DNA of 64,000 nt from Glaciihabitans sp. (GCA_025463785.1 JAODBD010000003.1:186001-250000); one strand, 5' to 3'; counted from the first letter of the stretch, positions 42,975 through 51,325 are shown. The notes: generated by a model from the sequence alone, not told the origin. Translations and numbers: made by a program.

Positions 42975-44684
42975 CTAAGGCAGAGGGCCGCGCCGCGCCG
43001 CTATCCCGGCGAAGAGGGTGTGAAGCAGCGGGAGCACAGACACGGCCATGACGACCGTTCCAAACACGACATCCTGAGCACGAAGCAGGATGCCGCCGAT
43101 CAGGAGGGCGGCGAAGATGACGGCCGAGATGATCTGCCGTCCCGTTCGCTCGAGGCTGCTGAGGCGACGCTCGACCCGAGGGGTCTGCGCCGAGACCCTG
43201 CCGTCTTCGATCTGCGTCGTGAGGTTGTCGAGCCTCTGTGGCAGCCGCGCGATGACGCCAAGCGCCGAAATCGCCTGCTTCGCGACGGTCTGGACCAGGT
43301 TGCCGCCTTCGGCTCGGATCAACTGGGCGGAATACGGCTCGACGGCATTCCAGATATTGAACGCGGGGTCGAGTGAGCTGCACATCCCCGAGGTCAGCGA
43401 CATCGCGCGGACGATGAGGAGAAAGTGCTCGGGCAGCTGAAACGGCAGGGAGCGCACGACATCGCCGAACTCGACGGCGAACGCACGGAACTCGCGCGGA
43501 TCGACGTCCTGCAACTCGGCGAAACCCATCCCGCCGAAACGGGCAAACAGCTTCGTCATCGCAAGCTCGAGCTCCGCAGTATCAGCGGACGGGAGGAGCA
43601 CACCCACCTCGCGGATGCCGTCCACCATCCCTTTGCCGTCGCGTGACGCGGCGGCGATGAGAACCTTCCGAAGCCCCTGACGCAGGGTCTCGGGCACTTC
43701 GCCCATCATCCCGAAGTCGACGAAAGTGAACCTCCACGCCCGGTCGGCATCCGCGGTCGGGCCGCCGACACCACCGAGCGGTGTGACGAAGATGTTGCCG
43801 GGGTGCGGGTCGGCGTGGAAGTAGCCATTGACGAAGAGCTGGTCGAACATGACGGCCGCGAACTCCATGGCAACTTCGGACGGGTCGATGCCTGCCGCCC
43901 TCAGCCCTTCGACATCGTTGATCTTGATAGCGGTCACATCCTGCATGGTCAGGACCCGTCGCGTCGTACGCTCCCACACCAGCTCGGGAACACTGACTCG
44001 GGCGTCGTCCGCGAATTCCTCCGCGAACAGCTCGGCGTTCGCCGCCTCATGCAGGTAGTCGATTTCCTCGAGGCTCGTCACCGCGAACTCCTCGACGAGG
44101 GCTGGCACGTCGACGCGATCCGCGACGACGCGCACGCGGCTGAGCCAGCCGGCGATACGGCGGAGAGCGGTCAGGTCGACATCGATGATCGTACCGATGC
44201 CCGGCCGCTGAATCTTCACCACGACGTCCAGCAAGCCCGTCTCCGCTGCGTCAGGTTCTGATAGGCGGGCGCGGTGGACCTGACCGAGGGATGCCGCCGC
44301 GAGCGGTTCCTCCTCAATGAACGAGAACGCCCGCTCAAGCGTCACACCCAGCTCGGCTTCGGCGAGGGCTCGGATCGCCGGGAACGGCACCGGTGGAACC
44401 TCGTCTTGCAGGCCCTCCAGCTCCTTTGTGATCTCCGGCGGCAGCACGTCGAGCCGGGACGACATGAACTGGCCGACCTTGATCATGAGGCCGCCCAGGT
44501 CGATCGCGAGCACGTGGAAGCGCTGCGCAATGTGCTGCAGGCGCGCCGACCTGTTCCGTGCTGCGACCCGGGCGAGCCCGACCCGCGGGAGAAACAGTTC
44601 GTACCACCACGTCTGTACCAGATAGCGGGCGGCGAACCACAGGATCCTGCGGGAGCGGGCGCGCATGTTCCCGGCGTCGGTCAT
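42975..44684 (-). CDS. ABC1/UbiB-family atypical kinase
   Basis: The ATG at 44684, eight nt after AAGGAG, gives 569 residues; an upstream in-frame start has no ribosome site. Family motifs are present: LGGLMIKVGQFMSSR (the KxGQ block), EPLAAASLGQVHRARL (Ala-rich loop), DVVVKIQRPG (lysine), FHADPHPGN (catalytic block) and FTFVDFGMMG (metal Asp). Two helices near the C-terminus (IISAVIFAALLIGGILL, VFGTVVMAVSVLPLLHTLF) anchor it in the membrane. Members support quinone or lipid metabolism. It follows a padR gene by 37 nt on the same strand, so PadR probably controls it. Confidence 0.92.
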   Translation of the reverse strand: MTDAGNMRARSRRILWFAARYLVQTWWYELFLPRVGLARVAARNRSARLQHIAQRFHVLAIDLGGLMIKVGQFMSSRLDVLPPEITKELEGLQDEVPPVPFPAIRALAEAELGVTLERAFSFIEEEPLAAASLGQVHRARLSEPDAAETGLLDVVVKIQRPGIGTIIDVDLTALRRIAGWLSRVRVVADRVDVPALVEEFAVTSLEEIDYLHEAANAELFAEEFADDARVSVPELVWERTTRRVLTMQDVTAIKINDVEGLRAAGIDPSEVAMEFAAVMFDQLFVNGYFHADPHPGNIFVTPLGGVGGPTADADRAWRFTFVDFGMMGEVPETLRQGLRKVLIAAASRDGKGMVDGIREVGVLLPSADTAELELAMTKLFARFGGMGFAELQDVDPREFRAFAVEFGDVVRSLPFQLPEHFLLIVRAMSLTSGMCSSLDPAFNIWNAVEPYSAQLIRAEGGNLVQTVAKQAISALGVIARLPQRLDNLTTQIEDGRVSAQTPRVERRLSSLERTGRQIISAVIFAALLIGGILLRAQDVVFGTVVMAVSVLPLLHTLFAGIAARRGPLP

Positions 44685-44721
44685 CCAATCTCCTTGATGT
44701 CGACGTGCCGTGGGCACTCGG

Positions 44722-45291
44722 TCAGTCCTGAGCGAGGATGGAGTAGAGCTTACGACGCGCCTCATCGAGCACGGCAACAGCCTGTTTCACGTGCTCCGGA
44801 TTGCCGGAGCGCCCGACCTGTGCGGCTGCCTGAGCCAACTCGATGCCGGCCTTCGGCAGCGCGGATGCCCGCCCACTGTCACGAACACCCTGCGCCTCCC
44901 ACGGCGCGGCGTTGTCGGCCGCGGCGTCTGCCACCCGTCGCCCCTCGTCCGTGAGCGAGTAGGTCTTGCGACCGTTCGACTCCTCGGCGGCGATGAAGCC
45001 CTCGTCCGCAAGAAGTTGGAGCGTTGGATAAACCGAGCCGGGACTCGGCTTCCATGCGCCGTCGCTGCGTTCCTCGATCTCGTGGATGATCTGGTAGCCG
45101 TGCATCGGCTTCTCGGCGAGGAGTGCGAGCACCGCCGCACGAACGTCGCCGCGTCCCATCCTCATGCCCACCTTCCGGTCGAACTGCCCGCGCAGTTGCT
45201 CAATTGCTTCCCACACACCGCCTGGCCAGCCCTCCCCAGCGCCACCCCGGCGTCCGGTGAACCCATCGCCTGCAAATGGATTGCTCATCAT
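44722..45291 (-). CDS. PadR-family transcriptional regulator
   Basis: A 189-residue regulator. The N-terminal 45 residues are Gly/Arg-rich. The PadR winged helix follows: VRAAVLALLAEKPMHGYQII, then GSVYPTLQLLADEGFIAAEE and GRKTYSLTDEGRR. A C-terminal helical part would form the dimer. A perfect palindrome ACGATATATCGT lies 43 nt upstream, typical of an autoregulatory site. The next gene is the ABC1 kinase. Confidence 0.92.
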   Translation of the reverse strand: MMSNPFAGDGFTGRRGGAGEGWPGGVWEAIEQLRGQFDRKVGMRMGRGDVRAAVLALLAEKPMHGYQIIHEIEERSDGAWKPSPGSVYPTLQLLADEGFIAAEESNGRKTYSLTDEGRRVADAAADNAAPWEAQGVRDSGRASALPKAGIELAQAAAQVGRSGNPEHVKQAVAVLDEARRKLYSILAQD

Positions 45292-45333
45292 GTCCTCCTC
45301 AACGCCTCAGCCACTTAGGCTCGACGATACCCA

Positions 45334-45345
45334 ACGATATATCGT
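45334..45345. promoter_or_regulatory. PadR operator candidate
   Basis: ACGATATATCGT is a perfect 12-base palindrome in the promoter region of the padR-ABC1 operon. A partial repeat CGACGATAC lies ten bases to the left (45322-45330). A/T-rich palindromes of this kind are usual PadR targets. Confidence 0.6.
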
Positions 45346-45376
45346 CAAGGCGTGCGGATGCTAGCCTGCAGTTTGA

Positions 45377-45408
45377 CGGTAATGCGGTAATTCGGTATTG
45401 CGGTAATG
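45377..45408. repeat. four tandem octamers CGGTAATG before the toxin-antitoxin genes
   Basis: Units CGGTAATG (45377-45384), CGGTAATT (45385-45392), CGGTATTG (45393-45400) and CGGTAATG (45401-45408) stand head to tail. A TAGTAT box (45429-45434) follows and the antitoxin ATG lies at 45441. An array of short direct repeats at a promoter suggests cooperative binding, most likely by the antitoxin complex. Confidence 0.65.
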
Positions 45409-45428
45409 CGGAATCTCTGAATTAGTCC

Positions 45429-45434
45429 TAGTAT
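45429..45434 (+). promoter_or_regulatory. -10 box, possibly of a leaderless transcript
   Basis: TAGTAT ends seven bases before the ATG of the antitoxin gene, so transcription would begin at the start codon. No ribosome-binding sequence precedes the ATG (GGGGCT only). The -35 position falls in the octamer array. Confidence 0.4.
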
Positions 45435-45440
45435 GGGGCT

Positions 45441-45719
45441 ATGTCCGTTTTCGTTAGTGTCCAGCACCGTGGAACCATCTCGCTGCCCGCAGCGTCCCGG
45501 AAGAGGTACCACCTCGATGAACCGGGTGCTCAGGTCGAAGTGATCGAGGAGGACGGGCAGATCGTTTTACGACCGAAACTCCCCGTAGATGCGACTCAGG
45601 CGTGGTTTTGGAACCAGGGGTGGCAAGACGGTGAACGACAGGCTGAAGCTGAGGCGGCAGCTGGACTCGGTCAGACCTTCGATTCGGGCGACGAATTCCT
45701 CGACAGTCTTCCCGACTGA
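45441..45719 (+). CDS. AbrB/MazE-type antitoxin
   Basis: A 92-residue protein. Residues 1-48 are a swapped-hairpin AbrB domain: VSVQHRGTISLPAASRKRYH followed by EPGAQVEVIEEDGQIVLRP. The acidic C-terminus (EAEAAAGLGQTFDSGDEFLD) would neutralise the toxin encoded five nt downstream. It probably represses its own operon through the octamer repeats in front of it. Confidence 0.88.
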   Translation: MSVFVSVQHRGTISLPAASRKRYHLDEPGAQVEVIEEDGQIVLRPKLPVDATQAWFWNQGWQDGERQAEAEAAAGLGQTFDSGDEFLDSLPD

Positions 45720-45724
45720 AGCCG

Positions 45725-46033
45725 GTGAAGTACCGCAGACTTCCCCAATTCAATGCCGACTATGAGCGGCTGTCGGCTGCCGAGCGACAGAAGTTCAAAG
45801 AGGCTCTCCAGAGCTTCATCCAAGCCAGCAAGGGATACGAGGCTGACCCGGCGGGCTACGTGTGGCCCGCCGCATTGAGATTCGAGCGTCTAACCTCCTC
45901 AAAGGCTCTGGCAATTACTTGGTCATTCAAGGGCCCGGACGGTCGAGCCACTTTTCATTTCGAAACCGTGGACGACGAGATGTTTGTCGTCTGGAGACGC
46001 GTCGGACGGCACTCCATTTACCAGAAGCCTTGA
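45725..46033 (+). CDS. RelE/ParE-superfamily toxin
   Basis: A 102-residue protein with a GTG start. The helix pair (LPQFNADYERLSAAERQKFKEALQ, split by a turn) and the C-terminal strands (ALAITWSFKGPDGRATFHFE, MFVVWRRVGRHSIY) are the RelE/ParE fold. The basic strand end WRRVGRH would contact RNA. The partner is the AbrB-type antitoxin upstream. Its last 16 bases overlap the end of the marR gene on the other strand. Confidence 0.8.
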   Translation: MKYRRLPQFNADYERLSAAERQKFKEALQSFIQASKGYEADPAGYVWPAALRFERLTSSKALAITWSFKGPDGRATFHFETVDDEMFVVWRRVGRHSIYQKP

Positions 46034-46479
46034 CCTCCTGCGGCGTGCGTCACCGTCACCTCTAACGCCTCGACGCAAGCGGCGAGACCGCGAGCCAGTG
46101 CGTCGCGATCCGACTCGGTCATGCCCGAGAGCATCCGCGTCTCGACGGAGTCAACCAACGTCTGAGCGGAGTCCAGGGCGTCGACGCCGGCTGCCGTCAG
46201 CGCTGCGGGCAGGGCTCGGCCACTCTCTGCGCGGGCGGGCCGTTCAACCAAGCCGCGATCGAGCAGCGCCTGCAACATCACGTTCATCGACTGGCGTGTG
46301 ACGAAGGTGCCTCGGGCGAGTGCGGCGGCAGAAATCCCTGGCTCCCGTCGCAGTAGATGGAGGCAGGAATACTGCGAGAGGGTGAGCTCGAGCGGTTTGA
46401 GAGCCTCTTCCAAGCGGAGGCGGAGCAGTGATTGTGCTTGCTTCAGCACGTATCCCACCTGTGGCTGATAGTTGACCAT
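46018..46479 (-). CDS. MarR-family regulator of the neighbouring VOC gene
   Basis: The ATG at 46479 gives a normal 153-residue MarR protein. Winged-helix segments are LTLSQYSCLHLLRREPGISA, then ALARGTFVTRQSMNVMLQAL and RGLVERPARAESGRALPAAL. An upstream ATG at 46521 adds 14 residues without similarity. The palindrome ATGTCAG-TATC-CTGACAT overlaps its start codon and fills the spacer of the divergent VOC promoter. So one site could control both genes. Confidence 0.9.
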   Translation of the reverse strand: MVNYQPQVGYVLKQAQSLLRLRLEEALKPLELTLSQYSCLHLLRREPGISAAALARGTFVTRQSMNVMLQALLDRGLVERPARAESGRALPAALTAAGVDALDSAQTLVDSVETRMLSGMTESDRDALARGLAACVEALEVTVTHAAGGQGFW

Positions 46480-46500
46480 GTCAGTATCCTGACATACTGT
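46472..46500 (+). promoter_or_regulatory. VOC promoter with MarR operator in the spacer
   Basis: TTGACC (46472-46477), a 17-nt spacer and TACTGT (46495-46500) form a good promoter for the VOC gene at 46539. The inverted repeat ATGTCAG-TATC-CTGACAT (46478-46495) occupies the spacer exactly. A further half-site CTGACAT lies at 46515-46521. Confidence 0.65.
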
Positions 46501-46538
46501 TGCATGTAAGGAAACTGACATAGAAGGAGAAACACATC

Positions 46539-46910
46539 ATGACCGTTACCGGTCCCGACTTTATTGCGCTGCAGGTACGCGACCTCGAGAGGGCGGCGAC
46601 GTTCTATGAGACCGTCGTCGGCCTCACGCGCGCACCGTTCTCGCCGCCGCATGCCGTCGTGTTCGACACCCAACCGACCTTTGCGGTTCGGGATCCCGGA
46701 CCCGGGGTCGACCTCGAATCCGGACAGCCGGGGCTCGGTGTCGCGCTCTGGCTGCACGACCCCGAGGCGGTCACACTCCACGCGACGGTTGCCGCCGCTG
46801 GCGCGATCATCCTGCAAGAACCGTTCGAGGGCCCGTTCGGCACGACCTTCGTCTTCCAAGACCTCGACGGGTACGCCGTCACCGTCCACGATCGAGCGAC
46901 TCGGGGCTAG
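46539..46910 (+). CDS. VOC/glyoxalase-family protein
   Basis: A 123-residue vicinal-oxygen-chelate protein with two beta-alpha-beta3 units: FIALQVRDLERAATFYETVV, then GLGVALWLHD, and FQDLDGYAVTVHD as the last strand with its metal-site neighbourhood. AGAAGGAGAAA precedes the ATG. Members modify or bind small molecules, often giving resistance. Control by the divergent marR suggests an inducible detoxification pair. Confidence 0.88.
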   Translation: MTVTGPDFIALQVRDLERAATFYETVVGLTRAPFSPPHAVVFDTQPTFAVRDPGPGVDLESGQPGLGVALWLHDPEAVTLHATVAAAGAIILQEPFEGPFGTTFVFQDLDGYAVTVHDRATRG

Positions 46911-47037
46911 CGCCAGCCCCACAGGACCTGATGGAGTAGCAAGCCTGACGTACTTGCCGAAGCTCTTCATGACCGTGAGGCCATTCTTGGTATAGAACCT
47001 CCCGCGCGCGGCAACTTCCGCGACTCCCAGCATGGAT

Positions 47038-47097
47038 TCAGCCACCGCCGTTACCAAAGTAACGTTGTGAGCGGCGTCCAGGGCTTTCGGTGGCTGA
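47038..47097. other. nested inverted repeats before the glycosyltransferase gene
   Basis: The outer arms TCAGCCACCG (47038-47047) and CGGTGGCTGA (47088-47097) are perfect. Inside are CGCCG (47046-47050) / CGGCG (47072-47076) and GTTAC (47050-47054) / GTAAC (47059-47063). The three stems can nest with slight sharing of bases. It lies 37 nt before the TagF-GT4 start and may be a structured leader or a terminator. Confidence 0.5.
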
Positions 47098-47134
47098 GCC
47101 GCTGACAGCGTAGGTCCAGTCGAGGAAGGTGTAC

Positions 47135-49636
47135 ATGCGGCAACTCCAGCGGCGCCTGATTGCCATAGTTCGGTTTTTCTGGCGCGAAGCGAACGCGCTG
47201 TTGCGATGGTGGTGGGCGCGGCTGCCCGTGCGTGACCGCACCGTTCTATATGAGTCGTTCGCGGGCAACGGTGCTGTCTGCAACCCCGAGGCGATCTTCC
47301 GAGAGCTTCTTACTGCGCCGGATATGGCTGACCTGCATCACACCTGGGTGCTCAACCGACGTCGGGGATACACCGGATTGCGCTCGCAGTTCGCACGCAA
47401 TCGGCGGGTTCGATTTGTTCGCCGCGGGTCGCCTTCGTACTTCCGTGCGCTCGCGACCCGCAAATATCTGGTCAACAATGCGACGTTTCCACCCGAGTTC
47501 GCAAAGCGTCCCGACCAGATCTACCTCAATACCTGGCACGGCACACCGCTCAAGCGCATGGGATACGACATGCAGGTGGATGGCGCCATCGAGGCCGCAA
47601 ACACGATGCGCAACTTTTTGTGCGCCGACTTCCTGGTCTCCCAGAACGCGTTCATGACAGAGCAGCTGTACGAGAGGGCATATCGACTACGCGGTGTGTT
47701 CACCGGCCGGATCATTCAGGATGGCTATCCGAGAATGGATCGGCAGCTGCTTGACGACGCCGGTCGTGCGGCCGTCCGAGCGACTCTCGAGACCGCGGGC
47801 ATTTCGCTCGGCGACCGCCAGGTCGTGCTGTACGCCCCGACCTGGCGCGGCAGCCAGTTCTCTTCACCGGACGACAATGCCAAGCAGATCGTCGCGGCAA
47901 CTCGGCGGCTCGAAGAGCTTCTCGGGCGCGACCGCTACGTGGTGCTCCTGAAGACACACGAGCGCGTGCACCACTTCGTGGCGCGCAATCCGGAGTGGCG
48001 GTCGTTGTTCGTACCCAACGACATCCCGACCAATCTGTTGCTCGGAATCACCGACGCGCTCGTCACCGATTACTCGTCCATCTTCTTCGACTATCTGCCG
48101 CTCGCCGGCCCGATCGTGTTCTATGCCCAGGATGGCGACGCGTATTCGCGAACGCGGGGAACCTACTTCTCGAGTGACGAGTTGCCCGGGCCCTTCTGCA
48201 CCGACCTTGAGGATGTCGCCTCCGCCATCCTGGAAGGCGCCGTCGGCCAGGCCGCGAGCCGTCGACGGCGCGATGAATGGCGTGCGCGTTTCGTGAACCG
48301 AAACGACGGACACTCGGCGCGACGAGTCGTGGATGTTGTCTTCCGCGGCTCAGTCGACACGGAGGGCATCATCTCAATTGCCGCCGACCCGCGAACGTCC
48401 ATCGTGCTGCATATCGGGTCAATGCAATCCAACGGGATTACCTCCGCCGCGTTGAATCTGCTTGGAGCAATCGACCCGACGGAGTTCGATGTTTCCGTCG
48501 TCTTCGCGCGGCCCGCGAGTGGTGGCCAGCCTGCGGCCAACCAGGCGCGCATCCCATCACACGTGCGCCAGTTCCTGAGACCGGCCAGCGGCGAGAGCAG
48601 GCTCGCTCGAACCTGGCGGCGCCTGTCGTTCTTCGCGGCCCAGAATCCCGCTCGCCGGCCGGGCGACCGCCGCCGGGCCAGTTGGGAGCGGCAGTGGCGC
48701 TGGGTCTTCGGCTCGGCAACCTTCGATCACATCATCGACTTCGACGGGTATGGCCCCTTTTGGGCGAACCTCATGCTGAACGGCCCGGCGTCGACCCACT
48801 CAATCTGGTTGCACAATGACATGGCAGCGGAGCAGCATCGCATCATCAGAGGTAAGCAGCGCATCCGGCGGTCGCTTGGCGCTGTTTTCGCGCTGTACTG
48901 GCGCTTCGATCGATTGGTATCCGTGTCGGGTGCACTTCGCGACCTCAACCGGATGTCTCTGGGGGAACGCCTTGGCCTAGAGCCGAGCGCATTCCTTGCG
49001 GCGCGAAATGTCATTGACGGTCAGCGTGTCCTCACCGGGGCCGCCGCGGGTTTGATTGAGACCCTCGACCTGCCGGATGAAACCGAGCCACCCACCTGGC
49101 TGGGTGAGTTGACGGATCCACAGCGAACCACGCGCTGGTTCGTGTCTGTTGGTCGGCTGTCGACTGAGAAGAATCATGCCCGACTGATTCGCGCATTTGA
49201 CCAGGTCCATCGCTCGCACCCGGAGGCCAGGCTCATGATCATTGGCGGCGGGCCCCTGCAGCACGATCTCGCTGCGCTGGTGACCAGCCGAGGTCTTGGC
49301 GAGAGCGTGATCATGACCGGGCCGCTAACCAACCCGTTTCCGGCAGTCGCGGCGAGCGACTGTTTCGTTCTGTCGAGCGACTACGAAGGGCAACCGATGG
49401 TGATCATGGAAGCCGCGATCCTCCGACGGCCGATCGTCTCCGTCTCCTTCACAACCATCCGAGATGCACTACCGGACTCTGCGATTCATGTGGTTGACCG
49501 AGACGATGACGCATTAGCCAGGGGGATGCTCGATTTTCTCGACGGAAAGGTCACCGAGAGAGCATTCGACTTCGTCGCGTACAACACGGCTGCGGTGGCT
49601 GAGTTCGGGTTGGCGATCGGCGCCGAGACCAGTTAG
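47135..49636 (+). CDS. TagF-type glycerophosphotransferase fused to a GT4 glycosyltransferase
   Basis: An 833-residue protein; the ATG at 47135 has GAGGAAGG five nt upstream. Residues about 30-400 are a CDP-glycerol:poly(glycerophosphate) transferase-like domain, with YLNTWHGTPLKRMG, VLYAPTWRGS, LLKTHERVHHF and VTDYSSIFFDYLPL. Residues about 420-833 are a GT-B retaining transferase of family GT4: LHIGSMQSNGITSAALNLL, SVGRLSTEKNHARLI, and the E-x7-E region SSDYEGQPMVIMEA. Such a two-domain enzyme could add a polyol-phosphate and a sugar to the same wall polymer. It is cytoplasmic or membrane-associated through the basic Trp-rich N-terminus. It heads the polysaccharide locus. Confidence 0.88.
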   Translation: MRQLQRRLIAIVRFFWREANALLRWWWARLPVRDRTVLYESFAGNGAVCNPEAIFRELLTAPDMADLHHTWVLNRRRGYTGLRSQFARNRRVRFVRRGSPSYFRALATRKYLVNNATFPPEFAKRPDQIYLNTWHGTPLKRMGYDMQVDGAIEAANTMRNFLCADFLVSQNAFMTEQLYERAYRLRGVFTGRIIQDGYPRMDRQLLDDAGRAAVRATLETAGISLGDRQVVLYAPTWRGSQFSSPDDNAKQIVAATRRLEELLGRDRYVVLLKTHERVHHFVARNPEWRSLFVPNDIPTNLLLGITDALVTDYSSIFFDYLPLAGPIVFYAQDGDAYSRTRGTYFSSDELPGPFCTDLEDVASAILEGAVGQAASRRRRDEWRARFVNRNDGHSARRVVDVVFRGSVDTEGIISIAADPRTSIVLHIGSMQSNGITSAALNLLGAIDPTEFDVSVVFARPASGGQPAANQARIPSHVRQFLRPASGESRLARTWRRLSFFAAQNPARRPGDRRRASWERQWRWVFGSATFDHIIDFDGYGPFWANLMLNGPASTHSIWLHNDMAAEQHRIIRGKQRIRRSLGAVFALYWRFDRLVSVSGALRDLNRMSLGERLGLEPSAFLAARNVIDGQRVLTGAAAGLIETLDLPDETEPPTWLGELTDPQRTTRWFVSVGRLSTEKNHARLIRAFDQVHRSHPEARLMIIGGGPLQHDLAALVTSRGLGESVIMTGPLTNPFPAVAASDCFVLSSDYEGQPMVIMEAAILRRPIVSVSFTTIRDALPDSAIHVVDRDDDALARGMLDFLDGKVTERAFDFVAYNTAAVAEFGLAIGAETS

Positions 49637-49738
49637 GTACTGAGACGCCGGCTGTTGCCAACGCACCCGGTGTGAGCCAACCCCGATCCCCTGTTCGTTT
49701 CGGTCATGTGAACAAATCTTGTAACTAGCGCATAGTTA

Positions 49739-49767
49739 TTGACCCCAAATGGGGGACGCTCTAGCGT
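49739..49767 (+). promoter_or_regulatory. promoter of the ugd operon
   Basis: TTGACC (49739-49744), a 17-nt spacer and TAGCGT (49762-49767). The spacer start contains the inverted repeat CCCC-AAAT-GGGG (49743-49754), a possible operator. The 5' leader is about 125 nt. Confidence 0.5.
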
Positions 49768-49851
49768 GGAGTCGTCATCGAGGATGCGGGTTCGAACAAT
49801 CGAACGAACGCGAATCCGCAATCGATCAATGGGGATTCCCTAGTCGTAGTT

Positions 49852-49878
49852 TGTGGGGCGATGTCGCCATCGACCACA
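49852..49878 (+). other. leader hairpin before ugd
   Basis: TGTGG-GG-CGATG pairs with CATCG-A-CCACA around the loop TCGC: two five-pair stems with a small internal loop. It ends seven bases before the GAGAGG ribosome site of the GTG at 49898. It could affect translation of ugd. Confidence 0.45.
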
Positions 49879-49897
49879 CACGATGAGAGGTTCCCCT

Positions 49898-51325
49898 GTG
49901 TCTGACATCGAACAATCAACGACGTCCAGTACTACGACCGCGGTAGCCAAGCCCCGGTTGACGGTAATCGGAACCGGATACCTGGGCGCAACGCACGCAG
50001 TCTGCATGGCGTTGCTGGGCTTTGAAGTGCTGGGTGTGGATGTCGACTCGCGCAAGATCGAGATGTTGGCTGCTGGCGAAGTACCGTTCTATGAGCCGGG
50101 GCTCGACGCGAAGCTGCGCGAAGCGCTCGACAGCGGCAGGTTGCGTTTTGGGACTGATTTTGCGGAGGCCGGCGTCTGGGGTGACGTGCACTTCGTCTGC
50201 GTCGGAACGCCACAGTCGAAGGATTCGCACGCCGCGGACATGGTGTATGTCGACGCAGCATTTGAGAAGCTCGCCCGCAGCATCTCACGCAAGGCCCTGA
50301 TCGTGGGCAAGTCGACGGTGCCGATCGGCACCGCGGCGCGACTGACGACACTGGTGAGGTCGGTCTCGCCGGTCGGCGAGGAGCTCGAACTGGCGTGGAA
50401 CCCCGAGTTCTTGCGCGAGGGGTACGCAGTGAAAGACACCTTGCACCCCGACCGGTTGGTTTTCGGTGTCACCTCGGAGTGGGCGGAATTGCAGTTACGG
50501 GCGTCATTCCACCCGATTATCGAAGAGGGGACGCCGGTAGTGATCGCCGACCTTGCCACTGCGGAGTTGGTCAAGGTCGCGGCGAATTCGTTCCTCGCGA
50601 CGAAGATTTCCTACATCAACGCGATGGCAGAGGTGTGCGAGGTTGTCGGCGCGGATGTGGCGGTGCTGTCGACGGCTCTCGGATATGACACTCGTATCGG
50701 CTCCCGTTTCCTGAAGCCGGGTCTCGGCTTCGGCGGCGGATGCCTTCCCAAAGACATTCGGGCCTTCATCCATCGCGCGGAGGAGCTAGGTGCAGGGCCG
50801 GCAGTGGCGTTCCTCCGCGAGGTCGACGAGATCAACCTGCGTCGTCGAGCTCGCACGGTAGATCTCATTCGGGAACTCGCAGGGGGATCGCTCGAGGGTG
50901 TCCGTGTGGCGGCGTTTGGGGCGGCGTTCAAGCCGAACTCCGACGACATCCGAGATGCGCCTGCTCTGGATGTCGCGCGTCAACTTCGCACCGAAGGCGC
51001 CATTGTCACGGTCTATGACCCGAAAGCCAACGAGAACGCTCGGCGTACCTATGGTGGACTCTGGTACGCCGATTCGCTTGCTGAGGCGGCCCAGGGCGCC
51101 GATGTTGTTGCGCTGCTCACCGAGTGGCAGGAGTTTAGGGATGTCGACCCCGACGCTCTCGGTCAACTGGTGAACCACCGTCGTATCGTCGATGGACGTC
51201 ACGCCCTCGACGCGGATGACTATCGATCGAAAGGGTGGGAGTACAGGGCGCTGGGTCGTCCGGCGCAACCGCGCACGGTTCGACTCCAGGTGGACGAGAG
51301 GGATGACGCCCTCGTCTCGGTATGA
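49898..51325 (+). CDS. ugd: UDP-glucose/GDP-mannose dehydrogenase family (UDP-glucose 6-dehydrogenase)
   Basis: The GTG at 49898, seven nt after GAGAGG, gives 475 residues; an ATG at 49883 is possible. The N-terminal NAD domain has TVIGTGYLGATHA and FVCVGTPQSKD. Then come KSTVPIGTA, AWNPEFLREG, the central-helix lysine region ELVKVAANSFLATKISYIN, and GLGFGGGCLPKD with the catalytic cysteine. The UDP-binding domain has AFGAAFKPNSDDIRDAPALD. It oxidises UDP-glucose to UDP-glucuronate (or a related hexose to its uronate). The overlap with the GH81 gene (ATGA) ties it to the polysaccharide locus. Confidence 0.92.
   Translation: MSDIEQSTTSSTTTAVAKPRLTVIGTGYLGATHAVCMALLGFEVLGVDVDSRKIEMLAAGEVPFYEPGLDAKLREALDSGRLRFGTDFAEAGVWGDVHFVCVGTPQSKDSHAADMVYVDAAFEKLARSISRKALIVGKSTVPIGTAARLTTLVRSVSPVGEELELAWNPEFLREGYAVKDTLHPDRLVFGVTSEWAELQLRASFHPIIEEGTPVVIADLATAELVKVAANSFLATKISYINAMAEVCEVVGADVAVLSTALGYDTRIGSRFLKPGLGFGGGCLPKDIRAFIHRAEELGAGPAVAFLREVDEINLRRRARTVDLIRELAGGSLEGVRVAAFGAAFKPNSDDIRDAPALDVARQLRTEGAIVTVYDPKANENARRTYGGLWYADSLAEAAQGADVVALLTEWQEFRDVDPDALGQLVNHRRIVDGRHALDADDYRSKGWEYRALGRPAQPRTVRLQVDERDDALVSV

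Noticed and set aside
43803-44261. Plus-strand frame opposite the ABC1 kinase
   Set aside because: Antisense shadow; the kinase motifs on the minus strand are decisive.
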